64,000 bases of DNA from Calothrix sp. NIES-3974 (lineage in GTDB: Bacteria; Cyanobacteriota; Cyanobacteriia; Cyanobacteriales; Nostocaceae): assembly GCF_002368395.1 (NCBI RefSeq), contig NZ_AP018254.1:3534001-3598000 (forward strand), written 5' to 3'. This document shows, piece by piece, positions 17,741 through 26,241 of the stretch (positions are counted from its first letter, which is position 1; every line of letters starts with the position of its first letter). Position numbers and translations under genes: made by a program. The notes beneath the pieces are model-generated. The model searched no databases, was not told the DNA's origin, and saw nothing but the letters and a program-made list of their open reading frames with translations.

Positions 17741-17875
17741 TTACGGGTTAATCACGTGGTGATACATGGCCGCAACTAGGATATTGACAGCTAATAAGGC
17801 AATGGCTACTGTCGTCCGGAAGGTGAAAGGTGGTTTAGCTCCGCTTTGGGGGACATCCACTCCAACTTTACTCAT
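17741..17875 (-). CDS. psaX: Photosystem I subunit PsaX
   Basis: A 44-residue protein with one membrane helix. The text AKPPFTFRTTVAIALLAVNI, then LVAAMYHHVINP, closely matches PsaX proteins, which share the pattern (A)RPPYAFRTxWAxLLLAVNFLVAAYYFHI. PsaX is a peripheral single-helix subunit of photosystem I that helps hold a chlorophyll; it is found only in some cyanobacteria. GGAGAG lies 8 bases before the ATG. Residues 1-12 (MSKVGVDVPQSG) are the usual variable stromal start. The gene is convergent with lipA and monocistronic. Confidence 0.85.
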   Translation of the reverse strand: MSKVGVDVPQSGAKPPFTFRTTVAIALLAVNILVAAMYHHVINP

Positions 17876-17989
17876 AGTGTTCTCTCCAAAATGAATGGCA
17901 TTATTAAGAAATACCAAATATCTGTCCTTTATTATAAAACTCGTTAGAAATATTTTTGTTTGGCACGAATAGGGTATTGTGTATAAGTG

Positions 17990-18244
17990 CAGAAAAAGCT
18001 GGCCGTCTGTTTTGTGCAGAAGTAGCCCGTACCCCTGTACTTGTTTCAGCTGGCTACACCAATAATGCGAGGGGGTCGGGAAATCGCTGAAAGACTATTT
18101 TTTTCGTTGACCCCCTCGCCGCCTTGCTGTGTAAGGGTTTGAAGGATTTTTCTCATGGATTTTTACTGCTTCGACGACAATTTTTTAGACCCCCTCGCAA
18201 TCCGCCTCTGGACACCTTGCTGTATCAGGGTTTAAAATGAAGGG
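17990..18244 (+). promoter_or_regulatory. Probable CRISPR leader
   Basis: AT-rich region directly before the first repeat. It contains GCGAGGGGGTC (about 18068), GACCCCCTCGC twice (about 18110 and 18189) and two copies of a CCTTGCTGT-T-AGGGTTT unit (about 18123 and 18219). Paired C-rich and CTTGCTGT motifs of this kind are what I expect in cyanobacterial leaders. The rest of the gap from psaX (17876) shows no gene. Confidence 0.6.
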
Positions 18245-18991
18245 GTCTCCTCTTATGAGGGGAAATAATTGATTGGAAACGCTAAATATTTAAGCGTATA
18301 CGAAGTCATGTTGGCGAAAATCTTATCGTGCTGACCAGCCAAATGTAGAGTATCCACTAGTTGTGTCTCCTCTTATGAGGGGAAATAATTGATTGGAAAC
18401 CTAAATCGTTGAAATAACTGGTTACATGAGACTTAAGTCTCCTCTTATGAGGGGAAATAATTGATTGGAAACCCCATGTGCTCGCACCAGATGCGGGCCA
18501 CGAGCGCGTCTCCTCTTATGAGGGGAAATAATTGATTGGAAACATCCTAATCCTGTGCCTGTAGTTCTGGTAGTAAAGAACGGGTCGTCTCCTCTTATGA
18601 GGGGAAATAATTGATTGGAAACTTTTAAGTTTGGCGCTGATTGGATTGTCAGCAGATGGTCTCCTCTTATGAGGGGAAATAATTGATTGGAAACTGAGAA
18701 GGATCCATCCCTTATGGAATCGAAGTAGAGGTCTCCTCTTATGAGGGGAAATAATTGATTGGAAACTTGAAGAGCAGAGTATATCTCTTTCTTTTGCGGA
18801 GATATAATTGTGTCTCCTCTTATGAGGGGAAATAATTGATTGGAAACCTTGCACAGGAAGGCGAAATATCCGCCATTATCAAGTCTCCTCTTATGAGGGG
18901 AAATAATTGATTGGAAACAGCTTATTGCTTCCCTGCTTCTCCCCTTCAAGACCCGGTCTCCTCTTATGAGGGGAAATAATTGATTGGAAAC
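18245..18991 (+). CRISPR. CRISPR array, ten 36-bp repeats and nine spacers, no cas genes in the window
   Basis: Identical 36-bp repeats start at 18245, 18365, 18437, 18508, 18587, 18659, 18731, 18812, 18883 and 18956. Each begins GTCTCCTCTTATGAGGGG and ends AATTGATTGGAAAC; CCTC-TTAT-GAGG forms a small internal hairpin. The GGAAAC end is the usual 3' end in cyanobacteria, so I read it on the plus strand with the leader on the left. Spacers are 84, 36, 35, 43, 36, 36, 45, 35 and 37 nt. The first is more than twice the normal length. The reading frames on the opposite strand across the array are artefacts of the repeat. The type cannot be set without cas genes. Confidence 0.98.
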
Positions 18992-18996
18992 TCCAA

Positions 18997-19018
18997 AAAG
19001 AAGAAATTGATAGGAAAC
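18997..19018 (+). repeat. Degenerate terminal CRISPR repeat
   Basis: AAGAAATTGATAGGAAAC lies a few bases after the last intact repeat and matches the 3' half of the repeat with several changes. A decayed last repeat is typical of the leader-distal end and supports the orientation given for the array. Confidence 0.6.
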
Positions 19019-19044
19019 TACACACCTCAGAATACGGTTCGGTT

Positions 19045-19210
19045 AGAGGATGTTTGTAAAGTATTAATTATCACTATTTTGACTATCGTCCTGACTCTGG
19101 ACATGGGGTTATAAAGCTGATTTTTCCTTCGAGAGTACAGATGCGACATGTCGCGTCTCTTCCTGCTCCCAAAAACGATAATTCAAGAATCGACTTTTAA
19201 AACATCCCCT
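19045..19210. mobile_element. MITE-like element, family A, inverted copy
   Basis: Ends AGAGGATGTTTGTAAAGTAT and ACTTTTAAAACATCCCCT are inverted relative to each other; the body is the reverse complement of the copies at 14889 and 36142, including the palindrome AGATGCGACATGTCGCGTCT. It sits directly behind the CRISPR array. Confidence 0.75.
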
Positions 19211-19304
19211 AAGTAGGTAGCTGCAATTAAACATAAAACCACAATGTAACCAATTATTCGGCGTACAGACGCAATATATCGCGTCTCTCCTAGCTGAAAG
19301 CCCA

Positions 19305-20597
19305 GTGCATTCATACCGGGTGCGACATTTACGTCAAGACATCTTTACATTTGAAAAATTTTCAATCAATATTGATTGGTTAGGGCATTACAGGGGGTTT
19401 GTAGTGAATCTTGGTCAGTGGATTGGGTTATTAGCCATTATTTTATCCCTTTATACCCTGTGGCAAATTCGGGAAGCGTTGTTACTAGCTTTTGCAGCAG
19501 TGGTACTAGCTTCGACATTAAACCGATTAGCTCGTAGATTTCAGCGCATGGGAGCTAGTCGCGGATTTGCGATATTATTGGCTGTGGCGATTTTTCTTGG
19601 CTTGATTGTCGGGTTTTTCTGGCTAATTGTCCCTCCCTTTGCCGATCAATTTCAGGAGTTGACCCGCAAGGTTCCCCAAGGTTTGCAACGTTTTAATATT
19701 TGGCTAGAACAACTAGAAACGCGTATTCCCCCCCAACTTGCACCCTATCGACCAGACTTGAACAGTTTAATTAAGCAAGCTGAACCTTGGATTCAAAGTG
19801 TTTTAGGTAGCTCTTTACTGTTAGTGTCTGGTTCTCTGGATGTGCTATTAAAAACGCTACTGGTCTTGGTACTGACAGGGATGTTTTTAGTAGACCCGCA
19901 ACAGTATCGTAAATTATTGATTCGTTTATTTCCATCCTTCTACCGTCGGCGTGTAGATCGGATTTTAGAACTGTGTGAAAATTCCCTGGAAAGTTGGGTC
20001 ATTGGTGCAATTATTGCTTCTGGGGTGGTGGGATTGATGAGTGTTTTAGGTTTGACTTTATTGGGTGTTCCTGCGGCTTTAGCTTTGGGGGTTTTAGCTG
20101 GATTTTTTAATTTTATACCCAATATTGGCCCGACTTTAAGTGTGGTTCCGGCAATGGCGATCGCACTCCTGGATGCCCCTTGGAAGTCTTTAGCTGTATT
20201 GATTCTTTACTTTTTCATCCAACAGGCGGAAAGTAGTTTTATCACTCCGATGGTCATGGCACATCAGCTATCTTTGCTACCTGCTGTCACCTTGATTTCC
20301 CAGTTACTGTTCTTTAATGTATTTGGATTTTTAGGTTTATTTTTAGCCCTTCCCCTCACCGTAATTACGAAAATCTGGGTGCAGGAAGTCCTGGTTAAGG
20401 ATATCTTGGACGAATGGGGAAATAAACAATCACCAGCATCAATGCAGGTTGTGGTGCAAACGGATGCAAAAGAAGCGAATGTGGAAATCAATTATCCAGA
20501 GACGAATTCCCAACCCTCCATTGATCCATCCAGTAAACCCGATCTTCCTCCCAATGATGATAATGATATTTTTAAGGAAACTGGTTTTGGAAAATAG
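19305..20597 (+). CDS. AI-2E family (UPF0118) membrane transporter
   Basis: A 430-residue polytopic protein of PF01594. Membrane helices cluster at about 33-90, 150-180 and 220-345, with a long extra-membrane segment (about 95-145) between. Family-like phrases are LRDLLGVPAALALGVLAGFFNFIPNIGPTLSVVPA-type text (seen as LLGVPAALALGVLAG and FNFIPNIGPTLS) and PLTVITKIWVQEVLV. Members export small molecules or ions; the quorum-signal role in the name applies to few. A GTG start lies inside repeat-derived DNA, so the first 20 residues are uncertain. The C-terminal 50 residues are acidic and disordered. Confidence 0.85.
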   Translation: MHSYRVRHLRQDIFTFEKFSINIDWLGHYRGFVVNLGQWIGLLAIILSLYTLWQIREALLLAFAAVVLASTLNRLARRFQRMGASRGFAILLAVAIFLGLIVGFFWLIVPPFADQFQELTRKVPQGLQRFNIWLEQLETRIPPQLAPYRPDLNSLIKQAEPWIQSVLGSSLLLVSGSLDVLLKTLLVLVLTGMFLVDPQQYRKLLIRLFPSFYRRRVDRILELCENSLESWVIGAIIASGVVGLMSVLGLTLLGVPAALALGVLAGFFNFIPNIGPTLSVVPAMAIALLDAPWKSLAVLILYFFIQQAESSFITPMVMAHQLSLLPAVTLISQLLFFNVFGFLGLFLALPLTVITKIWVQEVLVKDILDEWGNKQSPASMQVVVQTDAKEANVEINYPETNSQPSIDPSSKPDLPPNDDNDIFKETGFGK

Positions 20598-20756
20598 GGA
20601 ACAGGGAAGGCTCTTGATACATATAGGGAAGCAGAGCTTCCTAATTTGAGGCAGTAAGTAGCCCTCGTGGAATGCGTCCCCACGCGGAGCATCGGGACGA
20701 GATCATCACAAAAACTGTGTGAACTTATGGGTAAATTTCCACAAAATCAACAGTCT

Positions 20757-20832
20757 ATGCAAAGGCGCTAACCCGCAGGGTTGTTGTAGAATAGCGCTAC
20801 TACGAACCCTTCTTTACCCATCAAAATCAATG
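20757..20832. repeat. Family C fragment
   Basis: AAAGGCGCTAACCCGCAGGG to CCCATCAAAATCAATGG matches the interior of family C (compare 8069-8193 and 15219-15300), directly upstream of the histone-deacetylase-like gene. Confidence 0.65.
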
Positions 20833-20876
20833 GTACAAAGCACTACTCCCGACTCCCGACTCCCGACTCACTCAAA

Positions 20877-21794
20877 ATGGACTTACCGATTATCTACCAC
20901 CCAGATTATGTAGCACCCTTACCCCCAGGTCATCGATTCCCGATGCAGAAATTTGGGATGTTGTATGACATGCTGATTAATGATGGGGTTGGGAAGCCAG
21001 AACAGTTCCATCAACCTGTGCGTCCTCCCGTAAAATTAATTGAATTAGTACATACCCCTGGTTATGTGGAAGCCTATTGTCAGGGAAGTTTGGATGGAAA
21101 ACAGCAGCGACGGATTGGTTTACCCTGGAGTGAGGCTTTAGTTAATCGAACTTGTGTTGCGGTGGGGGGGACAATTCTGACGGCAAAATTAGCCCTAGAA
21201 TGTGGTTTAGCTTGTAATACAGCTGGGGGAACTCACCATGCTTTTCCCGATTATGGGTCTGGTTTTTGTATTTTTAATGATTTAGCGATCGCCTGTCGTG
21301 TTTTCCTACAGGAAGGTTTGGTGAGGAGGGTTTTAATTGTTGATTTGGATGTGCATCAGGGTGATGGTACGGCTTATATTTTTCGGGATGACCCAAATGT
21401 GTTTACGTTTTCGATGCACTGTGAGGTGAATTTTCCCGGAATTAAGCAAAAAAGTGATTTGGATGTCCCTTTAGCTGAGGGGATGGGTGATGATGAGTAT
21501 TTACAAACCCTGGGGAGTTATTTACCGGATTTATTAAGTCATGTCAAACCCGATTTGGTTTTGTATGATGCGGGAGTAGATACCCATAGGGATGATAAGT
21601 TGGGAAAGTTACAACTGACTGATACGGGTTTATTTTGTCGGGAGATGCAAGTTTTAAGTACCTGTACAAAGGTGGGAGTTCCTGTTGCTTGTGTAATTGG
21701 TGGTGGTTATGCAACGGATATGGCTGCTTTGGTTTATCGCCATTCTATCCTCCATCGCGCTGCTACCCAAGTTTATCAGCAGCGCTGGTTTTGA
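20877..21794 (+). CDS. Histone deacetylase family (class II/AcuC-like) hydrolase
   Basis: A 305-residue zinc amidohydrolase of the histone deacetylase superfamily. The active site is complete: GGTHHAFPDYGSGFCIFND (the His pair), VLIVDLDVHQGDGT (zinc Asp and His), LYDAGVDTHRDD (second zinc Asp) and IGGGYATD. Bacteria lack histones of this kind; relatives act on acetylated proteins, polyamines or acetoin-related substrates, so the substrate is open. The PhoD-like gene starts 102 bases downstream on the same strand and may be co-transcribed. Confidence 0.9.
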   Translation: MDLPIIYHPDYVAPLPPGHRFPMQKFGMLYDMLINDGVGKPEQFHQPVRPPVKLIELVHTPGYVEAYCQGSLDGKQQRRIGLPWSEALVNRTCVAVGGTILTAKLALECGLACNTAGGTHHAFPDYGSGFCIFNDLAIACRVFLQEGLVRRVLIVDLDVHQGDGTAYIFRDDPNVFTFSMHCEVNFPGIKQKSDLDVPLAEGMGDDEYLQTLGSYLPDLLSHVKPDLVLYDAGVDTHRDDKLGKLQLTDTGLFCREMQVLSTCTKVGVPVACVIGGGYATDMAALVYRHSILHRAATQVYQQRWF

Positions 21795-21895
21795 TCACCG
21801 ACCGAAATTTAATCCAAAATCTAAAATCTCAAATCCAAAATCCCTTGGCGAGGAAATATCATAGAAAATGATGAGTAAAACTAGGAAAAAGTCGC

Positions 21896-24310
21896 ATGGG
21901 ATGGAAACCTTTACGAGAACGGCTTGATAATCTGCCACTCGTACTTGCAGGACCGATTGTGCGACGGGTTGATAGTAGGTCGGTGACGGTTTGGGTGGCT
22001 TTAAAACAAAGTCAGCGCGTTATTCTCAAGGTTTTTGATTTGGATGGTCAATTAATTTTGCAGGGCGATCGCGAAACTGTACAGTTGGGTATAAACTTAC
22101 ATGTGGTGGCGGTGACTGCTGCTGTTCCTGGGGATTTGCTGGTATACGGTAATTCCTATTTGTATGATTTGGAGTTTGCTGGTGGTAAGGGTCTGGGTGA
22201 TCCAGGTGTAATTAATGGGAATGGTGATATTGCAGACATCGCCTATCCACCCTATAAGTTACCCAGTTTTGCTCTGGTTCCCAGGAATTTAAATGATGTC
22301 CGCTTGGTACATGGTTCCTGTCGCAAACCCCACGGGGAAAGTTTGGATGCTTTTGCGGGTATAGATAAAATGATTCGCGAGGCTTTACAGGTAAATCCGG
22401 CTCAACGTCCCCACCAATTGTTTTTGACTGGCGATCAAATCTATGCCGATGATGTTGCGGATGCGCTGTTATTTATGTTGCTGGATGCGGGGGAGGCTTT
22501 GTTCGGTTGGCAAGAACAGTTACCGGATGTGACTGATATAACCGAACTTGCTCCGGGAAAACGCAACCGTGTCGCCACTGAAACTGCCGGTTTGACTGCT
22601 AGTATCACCAAATTAAATCGAATTTCCCAGGCGGCAAAAAGCCATTTAATGCGTTTTTCAGAATTCGCTTGCATGTATTTGTTTGCTTGGAGTGATGTGT
22701 TATGGGTTGACAGACTGGATTTTCCCACTCGTGCCCAGGTGTATCCCTTAGCACCAAACACAAAACAGCATGAGTTTGAACAGGAAGTAGAGGATTTAAA
22801 AAAATTTGCGATCGCTCTCAAATCTGTACGCCGCAGTTTGGCAAATGTCCCCACCTACATGATATTTGATGACCACGAAGTCACCGATGATTGGTATCTC
22901 AATTTTGCCTGGTGCGATCGCGTTTTGAGGAAACCTTTAGGTGTCAGGGTAATTCAAAATGGTTTGTTGGCCTATGCTCTGTTCCAAGCTTGGGGAAATA
23001 CTCCAGAACAGTTTGACCGCGACCAACCGGGGGGAGCACTACTAACAGCCGTGAAGGCTTGGTGTGCTTTGCAGGGTAATAATGATACTTGCAATCAAGA
23101 AATTCTCCATCGTCTGGGTATTGCCAGTTTCGCGGATATTCAAGCTAGCCAACCTCGACGTTTACCTGTATCACCAGACGCGATTCGCTGGAGCTATACC
23201 GTATTAACACCTAGCTATTGTGTGCTGGTTCTCGATACTAGAACCAATCGGGATTTCCCCGGACAAGATTTTGATTTTCCCGGTTTGATTAGTCAGGAGG
23301 GGTGTAAACAACAATTAGCCGATTTATACCTGAGCAGCCATGTGGATGTCACCATTATTATTTCACCCTCTCCGGTGATTGGTTTACCATTTTTGGAGGG
23401 AATTCAACGTGTCGCCAAAAATATCACTGGGAAATTTGGGGTGGCTGCTTGGGCTTTTGACCCGGAAGCTTGGGCTTTGCAAACGGAAGCCTTTGAACGG
23501 TTTTTAGCAGCATTAGCTCAAGGTGCTGGTGCAAATTCTCGCATCGTAATCCTATCGGGAGATGTTCACTACAGCTTTGGAGCGAGGATGCAATATGCCA
23601 TCAGCCAAACCGTGGGTAAACACCGATTTAATACCCAGATAGTGGTAGCACAGTTTACTAGTAGCTCTTTCAAAAACGAAGATAGTAGTATTGGTGGTAG
23701 CCATGCCCTCCATCATAAAGGATTTATCCCCATCGAACAAATTCGTCATTCACCCCAAAGTAAAATCCTCGGTTGGGAAAACCCCGACCGTGGTAGACTT
23801 AAAATTGGCTATGTGAGTCATTTTAATGATGGGGGAATGGTGTCCCACCCCTGGGTAATTAGTGGTAATCCGGCGAAAATTAACCTAGAATGCGATCGCG
23901 CCTGGTTTCGAGTTTTAGAAATTACCCGTCCACCCCAATGGTACTATCGAATCGACTTTCTCCCCGGTAAACGGGAACCAGTTGAACCGCTCCGTCGTTC
24001 GCAGATTCTTCCCGTCGTTGCTCCCCTACCCAAACAACCCCGTCAGCAAGCTTTAGCTGTTTACCTGGGTAACGCCAAAAAACCACCGCAGAAATACCAA
24101 GAAGTGGTAGGAGTTAATAACTTTGGAGAAATTACCTTTGAATTTAGTAAAGAAAAACAAATAGCCACGCAAACCCTATGGTGGCGACTTGAAAGTCGGG
24201 ATGAACAAACTTTACTCGAACCTTTCCCCCTCAGTCAATGTGATATTTCTCTCAACTTTGACGATGAACAATATCCGTTTTCAGATGTGATGCGAGAAAT
24301 TGTGATTTGA
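21896..24310 (+). CDS. PhoD-like metallophosphatase
   Basis: An 804-residue protein. A beta-rich N-terminal domain (1-130: LPLVLAGPIVRRVDSRSVTVWVAL, like the PhoD N-terminal fold) precedes the metallophosphatase core: VRLVHGSCRKPHGES, LFLTGDQIYADDV (Asp-Gln), YMIFDDHEVTDDWYLN (Asp-Asp-His) and IVILSGDVHYSFGARM (Gly-Asp-Val-His). These supply the metal ligands. No signal or twin-arginine peptide is seen, so it is probably cytoplasmic, unlike secreted PhoD alkaline phosphatases. The C-terminal 180 residues (from about 620) are an added domain without an obvious match. Substrate unknown, probably a phosphodiester or monoester. Confidence 0.85.
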   Translation: MGWKPLRERLDNLPLVLAGPIVRRVDSRSVTVWVALKQSQRVILKVFDLDGQLILQGDRETVQLGINLHVVAVTAAVPGDLLVYGNSYLYDLEFAGGKGLGDPGVINGNGDIADIAYPPYKLPSFALVPRNLNDVRLVHGSCRKPHGESLDAFAGIDKMIREALQVNPAQRPHQLFLTGDQIYADDVADALLFMLLDAGEALFGWQEQLPDVTDITELAPGKRNRVATETAGLTASITKLNRISQAAKSHLMRFSEFACMYLFAWSDVLWVDRLDFPTRAQVYPLAPNTKQHEFEQEVEDLKKFAIALKSVRRSLANVPTYMIFDDHEVTDDWYLNFAWCDRVLRKPLGVRVIQNGLLAYALFQAWGNTPEQFDRDQPGGALLTAVKAWCALQGNNDTCNQEILHRLGIASFADIQASQPRRLPVSPDAIRWSYTVLTPSYCVLVLDTRTNRDFPGQDFDFPGLISQEGCKQQLADLYLSSHVDVTIIISPSPVIGLPFLEGIQRVAKNITGKFGVAAWAFDPEAWALQTEAFERFLAALAQGAGANSRIVILSGDVHYSFGARMQYAISQTVGKHRFNTQIVVAQFTSSSFKNEDSSIGGSHALHHKGFIPIEQIRHSPQSKILGWENPDRGRLKIGYVSHFNDGGMVSHPWVISGNPAKINLECDRAWFRVLEITRPPQWYYRIDFLPGKREPVEPLRRSQILPVVAPLPKQPRQQALAVYLGNAKKPPQKYQEVVGVNNFGEITFEFSKEKQIATQTLWWRLESRDEQTLLEPFPLSQCDISLNFDDEQYPFSDVMREIVI

Positions 24311-24325
24311 TTTCCGTTTATTTCC

Positions 24326-24434
24326 TAGAGACGACCCGACGGGTGGTCTCTACAGTAATTTTGGTTTTAATACCGATTCAAAAAATGTTTGCAATACCTA
24401 CTCAATAAGAGACGTAACATTGCCACGTCTCTAC
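24326..24434. repeat. Two REP-like palindromes
   Basis: TAGAGACGACCCGAC-GGGTGGTCTCTAC at 24326-24353 and AGAGACGTAACATTGCCACG-TCTCTAC at 24408-24434 lie between the converging PhoD-like and prohibitin genes. They may act as transcript ends. Confidence 0.7.
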
Positions 24435-24490
24435 AAAATTCATCTGTCACATTCTTTGTTCAAATTGGTATAATATCCCCCATTCCCTAA

Positions 24491-25387
24491 TTATTGATTT
24501 CCCCGGCTATTATCAGGAGAAATGAAAATAGGTGTTCCAGCTTGTCCTCCACCAACGACAACGACCTTGGAATTCGGGGATGTAGCTAATTTTTGAGTCG
24601 CTTCGATTGCTCGCAGTTGTAAAATTTGATTGGTCAAACCACTGGAAATAATCTTTTGGGATTCGGCTATTCCTTGAGCTTCAATTTTTTTCCGCTCTGC
24701 TTCTTTTTGTTCCTTTTCGAGAACAAACTTCATTTTTTGACTTTCCTGTTCAGCTTGGAGTTTCTGTTGAATTGCGGTTTGTAAGCTCTCTGGCATTTTC
24801 ACATTACGTAGTAGGATATCCTCGACAATAAAACCCAAGCTCGATAGATATTCAGTTAATTGCTGTTCAATTTTTTGAGCAATTTCTTGACGTTTGCTAG
24901 AATAAATTTCCATAGCCGGATATTGGGCAGTAATTGCTCTCGTGATGGAACGGAAACGAGAAATTACCAATTGTTTTTCATCCGTACCAATATTTTTATA
25001 TACTTCCGGTGCTTTGCGAGGGTCAAGTTTGTACTGGAGACTCACGTCTATATTCAAAGCCAACCCTTCCTGGGATGTAGCATCTACATTCTCCTTTACA
25101 TCTTTGAGACGGGTAGAAAAATATAGGATATTGGCAAAGGGATTCATGACGTGAACACCTGGTTCCAAAGCATTATTTGCGACTTTCCCAAAAACATTAA
25201 CTGTTCCGACATTTCCGGGGGGAACAATCACAAATACTCTCATAATCGAACTAAATAATGCGATCGCACCAATTAAACCGGATACTCCACGCACTATCCA
25301 AACAGTACGTCGATCCTCAAGACGGCTAGAACTAAAATAGACAAGTATTGCGACTAGGGTGGTTAATAGGGAGAAAATAAAACTCAT
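24491..25387 (-). CDS. Prohibitin family protein (SPFH/Band 7)
   Basis: A 298-residue protein with an N-terminal membrane region (MSFIFSLLTTLVAILVYFSSS and GLIGAIALFSSIMRVFVIV) followed by the SPFH domain (VVPPGNVGTVNVFGKV, PGVHVMNPFANILYFSTRL, YKLDPRKAPEVYKNIG) and a coiled coil (about 200-250, QKLQAEQESQKMKFVLEKEQKEAERKKIE). Such proteins form ring assemblies on membranes and guard membrane proteases or organise microdomains. The layout is close to mitochondrial and cyanobacterial prohibitin 1. A Gly-rich tail follows. The gene stands alone. Confidence 0.9.
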   Translation of the reverse strand: MSFIFSLLTTLVAILVYFSSSRLEDRRTVWIVRGVSGLIGAIALFSSIMRVFVIVPPGNVGTVNVFGKVANNALEPGVHVMNPFANILYFSTRLKDVKENVDATSQEGLALNIDVSLQYKLDPRKAPEVYKNIGTDEKQLVISRFRSITRAITAQYPAMEIYSSKRQEIAQKIEQQLTEYLSSLGFIVEDILLRNVKMPESLQTAIQQKLQAEQESQKMKFVLEKEQKEAERKKIEAQGIAESQKIISSGLTNQILQLRAIEATQKLATSPNSKVVVVGGGQAGTPIFISPDNSRGNQ

Positions 25388-25540
25388 GGGATTTTGGTTT
25401 ATGAGTAGATATAGTTAATTCTTGGTGTAACTTTTGACACTGGTGTCACTGTATATCTACTAAATTAAGAAGATGTGATCTGTAATCAAACAAATTCTTA
25501 AAAATTAGGGATGAAACCAGACTCTCCACTCTCGATTTCT

Positions 25541-26071
25541 TTAAACAGAAACCAATCTTCTCAAGGATTCGCAGCGACGTTTAGCAATTTTGTTATTTGG
25601 TTCTAATTTCAGAACATTTTCATACATTTCTAAAGCTGAGGAATTGAGTTTTTTCCGTTCGTAAGCGTGTCCTAAGTTATTCATCGCAACGACATAATTC
25701 GGCTGGTATTTTAGGGCTTCTTTATATTGACGAATTGCTAAATCGTACTGTTCTTGGGCAAAATAGGCATACCCTAAACCATTGTAAATAATACTAATAG
25801 AATCTTCTCCTTCCCCTTCTGCTTCTGCGGCTTTAATAGCTTTTTGAAACAGACTAATTGCTTGGGAATAGAGTTTTTTGTCCGCATAAATACTAGCTAA
25901 TTCATAGTATTCCTGTGCTGTTCCCTTTTCCTTGGAGAGTTTGTTACGTAGTTTGGAAAAATTGCGTTCAACTCGTTGGGTTTTCCAAATTTGACGCAGT
26001 ACACTCACTAATGTAAAAGTCAGTAAGCCAACGAAGACTCCTAGATAAATAATTGCAAGTTTGTTATCCAT
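25541..26071 (-). CDS. ycf37: TPR protein resembling Ycf37, photosystem I assembly/stability
   Basis: A 176-residue protein if started at the ATG before DNKLAIIYLGVFVG, close to the length of cyanobacterial Ycf37. One membrane helix (about 6-25) is followed by a basic linker and three tetratricopeptide repeats (about 60-95, 105-138 with YNGLGYAYFAQEQYDLAIRQYKEAL, and 139-172 with MNNLGHAYERKKLNSSALEMYENVL). Ycf37 is known to support photosystem I accumulation in thylakoids. The open frame 41 codons upstream passes through repeat DNA. Assignment rests on layout and length; another membrane-anchored TPR protein remains possible. Confidence 0.7.
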   Translation of the reverse strand: MDNKLAIIYLGVFVGLLTFTLVSVLRQIWKTQRVERNFSKLRNKLSKEKGTAQEYYELASIYADKKLYSQAISLFQKAIKAAEAEGEGEDSISIIYNGLGYAYFAQEQYDLAIRQYKEALKYQPNYVVAMNNLGHAYERKKLNSSALEMYENVLKLEPNNKIAKRRCESLRRLVSV

Positions 26072-26179
26072 TGTTGTTGTTAAACGCTGACGAGTATGGC
26101 TGTTTGTACAGGATATATAGTAATCCGATTTCGGTGAGAAAAAATATTGGATGTTGACGGTTGATGACCCGACAAACAT

Positions 26180-26234
26180 GTAGAAACGTAACATATTACG
26201 TCTGTACTAGAGACGCAACATGTTACGTCTCTAC
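26180..26234. repeat. Two adjacent REP-like palindromes
   Basis: GTAGAAACGTAACATATTACG-TCTGTAC (26180-26207) is followed at once by TAGAGACGCAACATGTTACG-TCTCTA (26208-26233). They lie between a gene start on one side and a gene end on the other, both on the minus strand, and could form a terminator for the 26242 gene. Confidence 0.75.
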
Positions 26235-26241
26235 ATACCTA

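Noticed and set aside
18422-18949. Long frames on the minus strand with repeated FQSIISPHKRR or NQLFPLIRGD
   Set aside because: They are translations of the CRISPR repeat, whose 36-bp length is a multiple of three.
22441-22854. 137-codon frame opposite the PhoD-like gene
   Set aside because: Antisense shadow with Ser-rich low-quality sequence.
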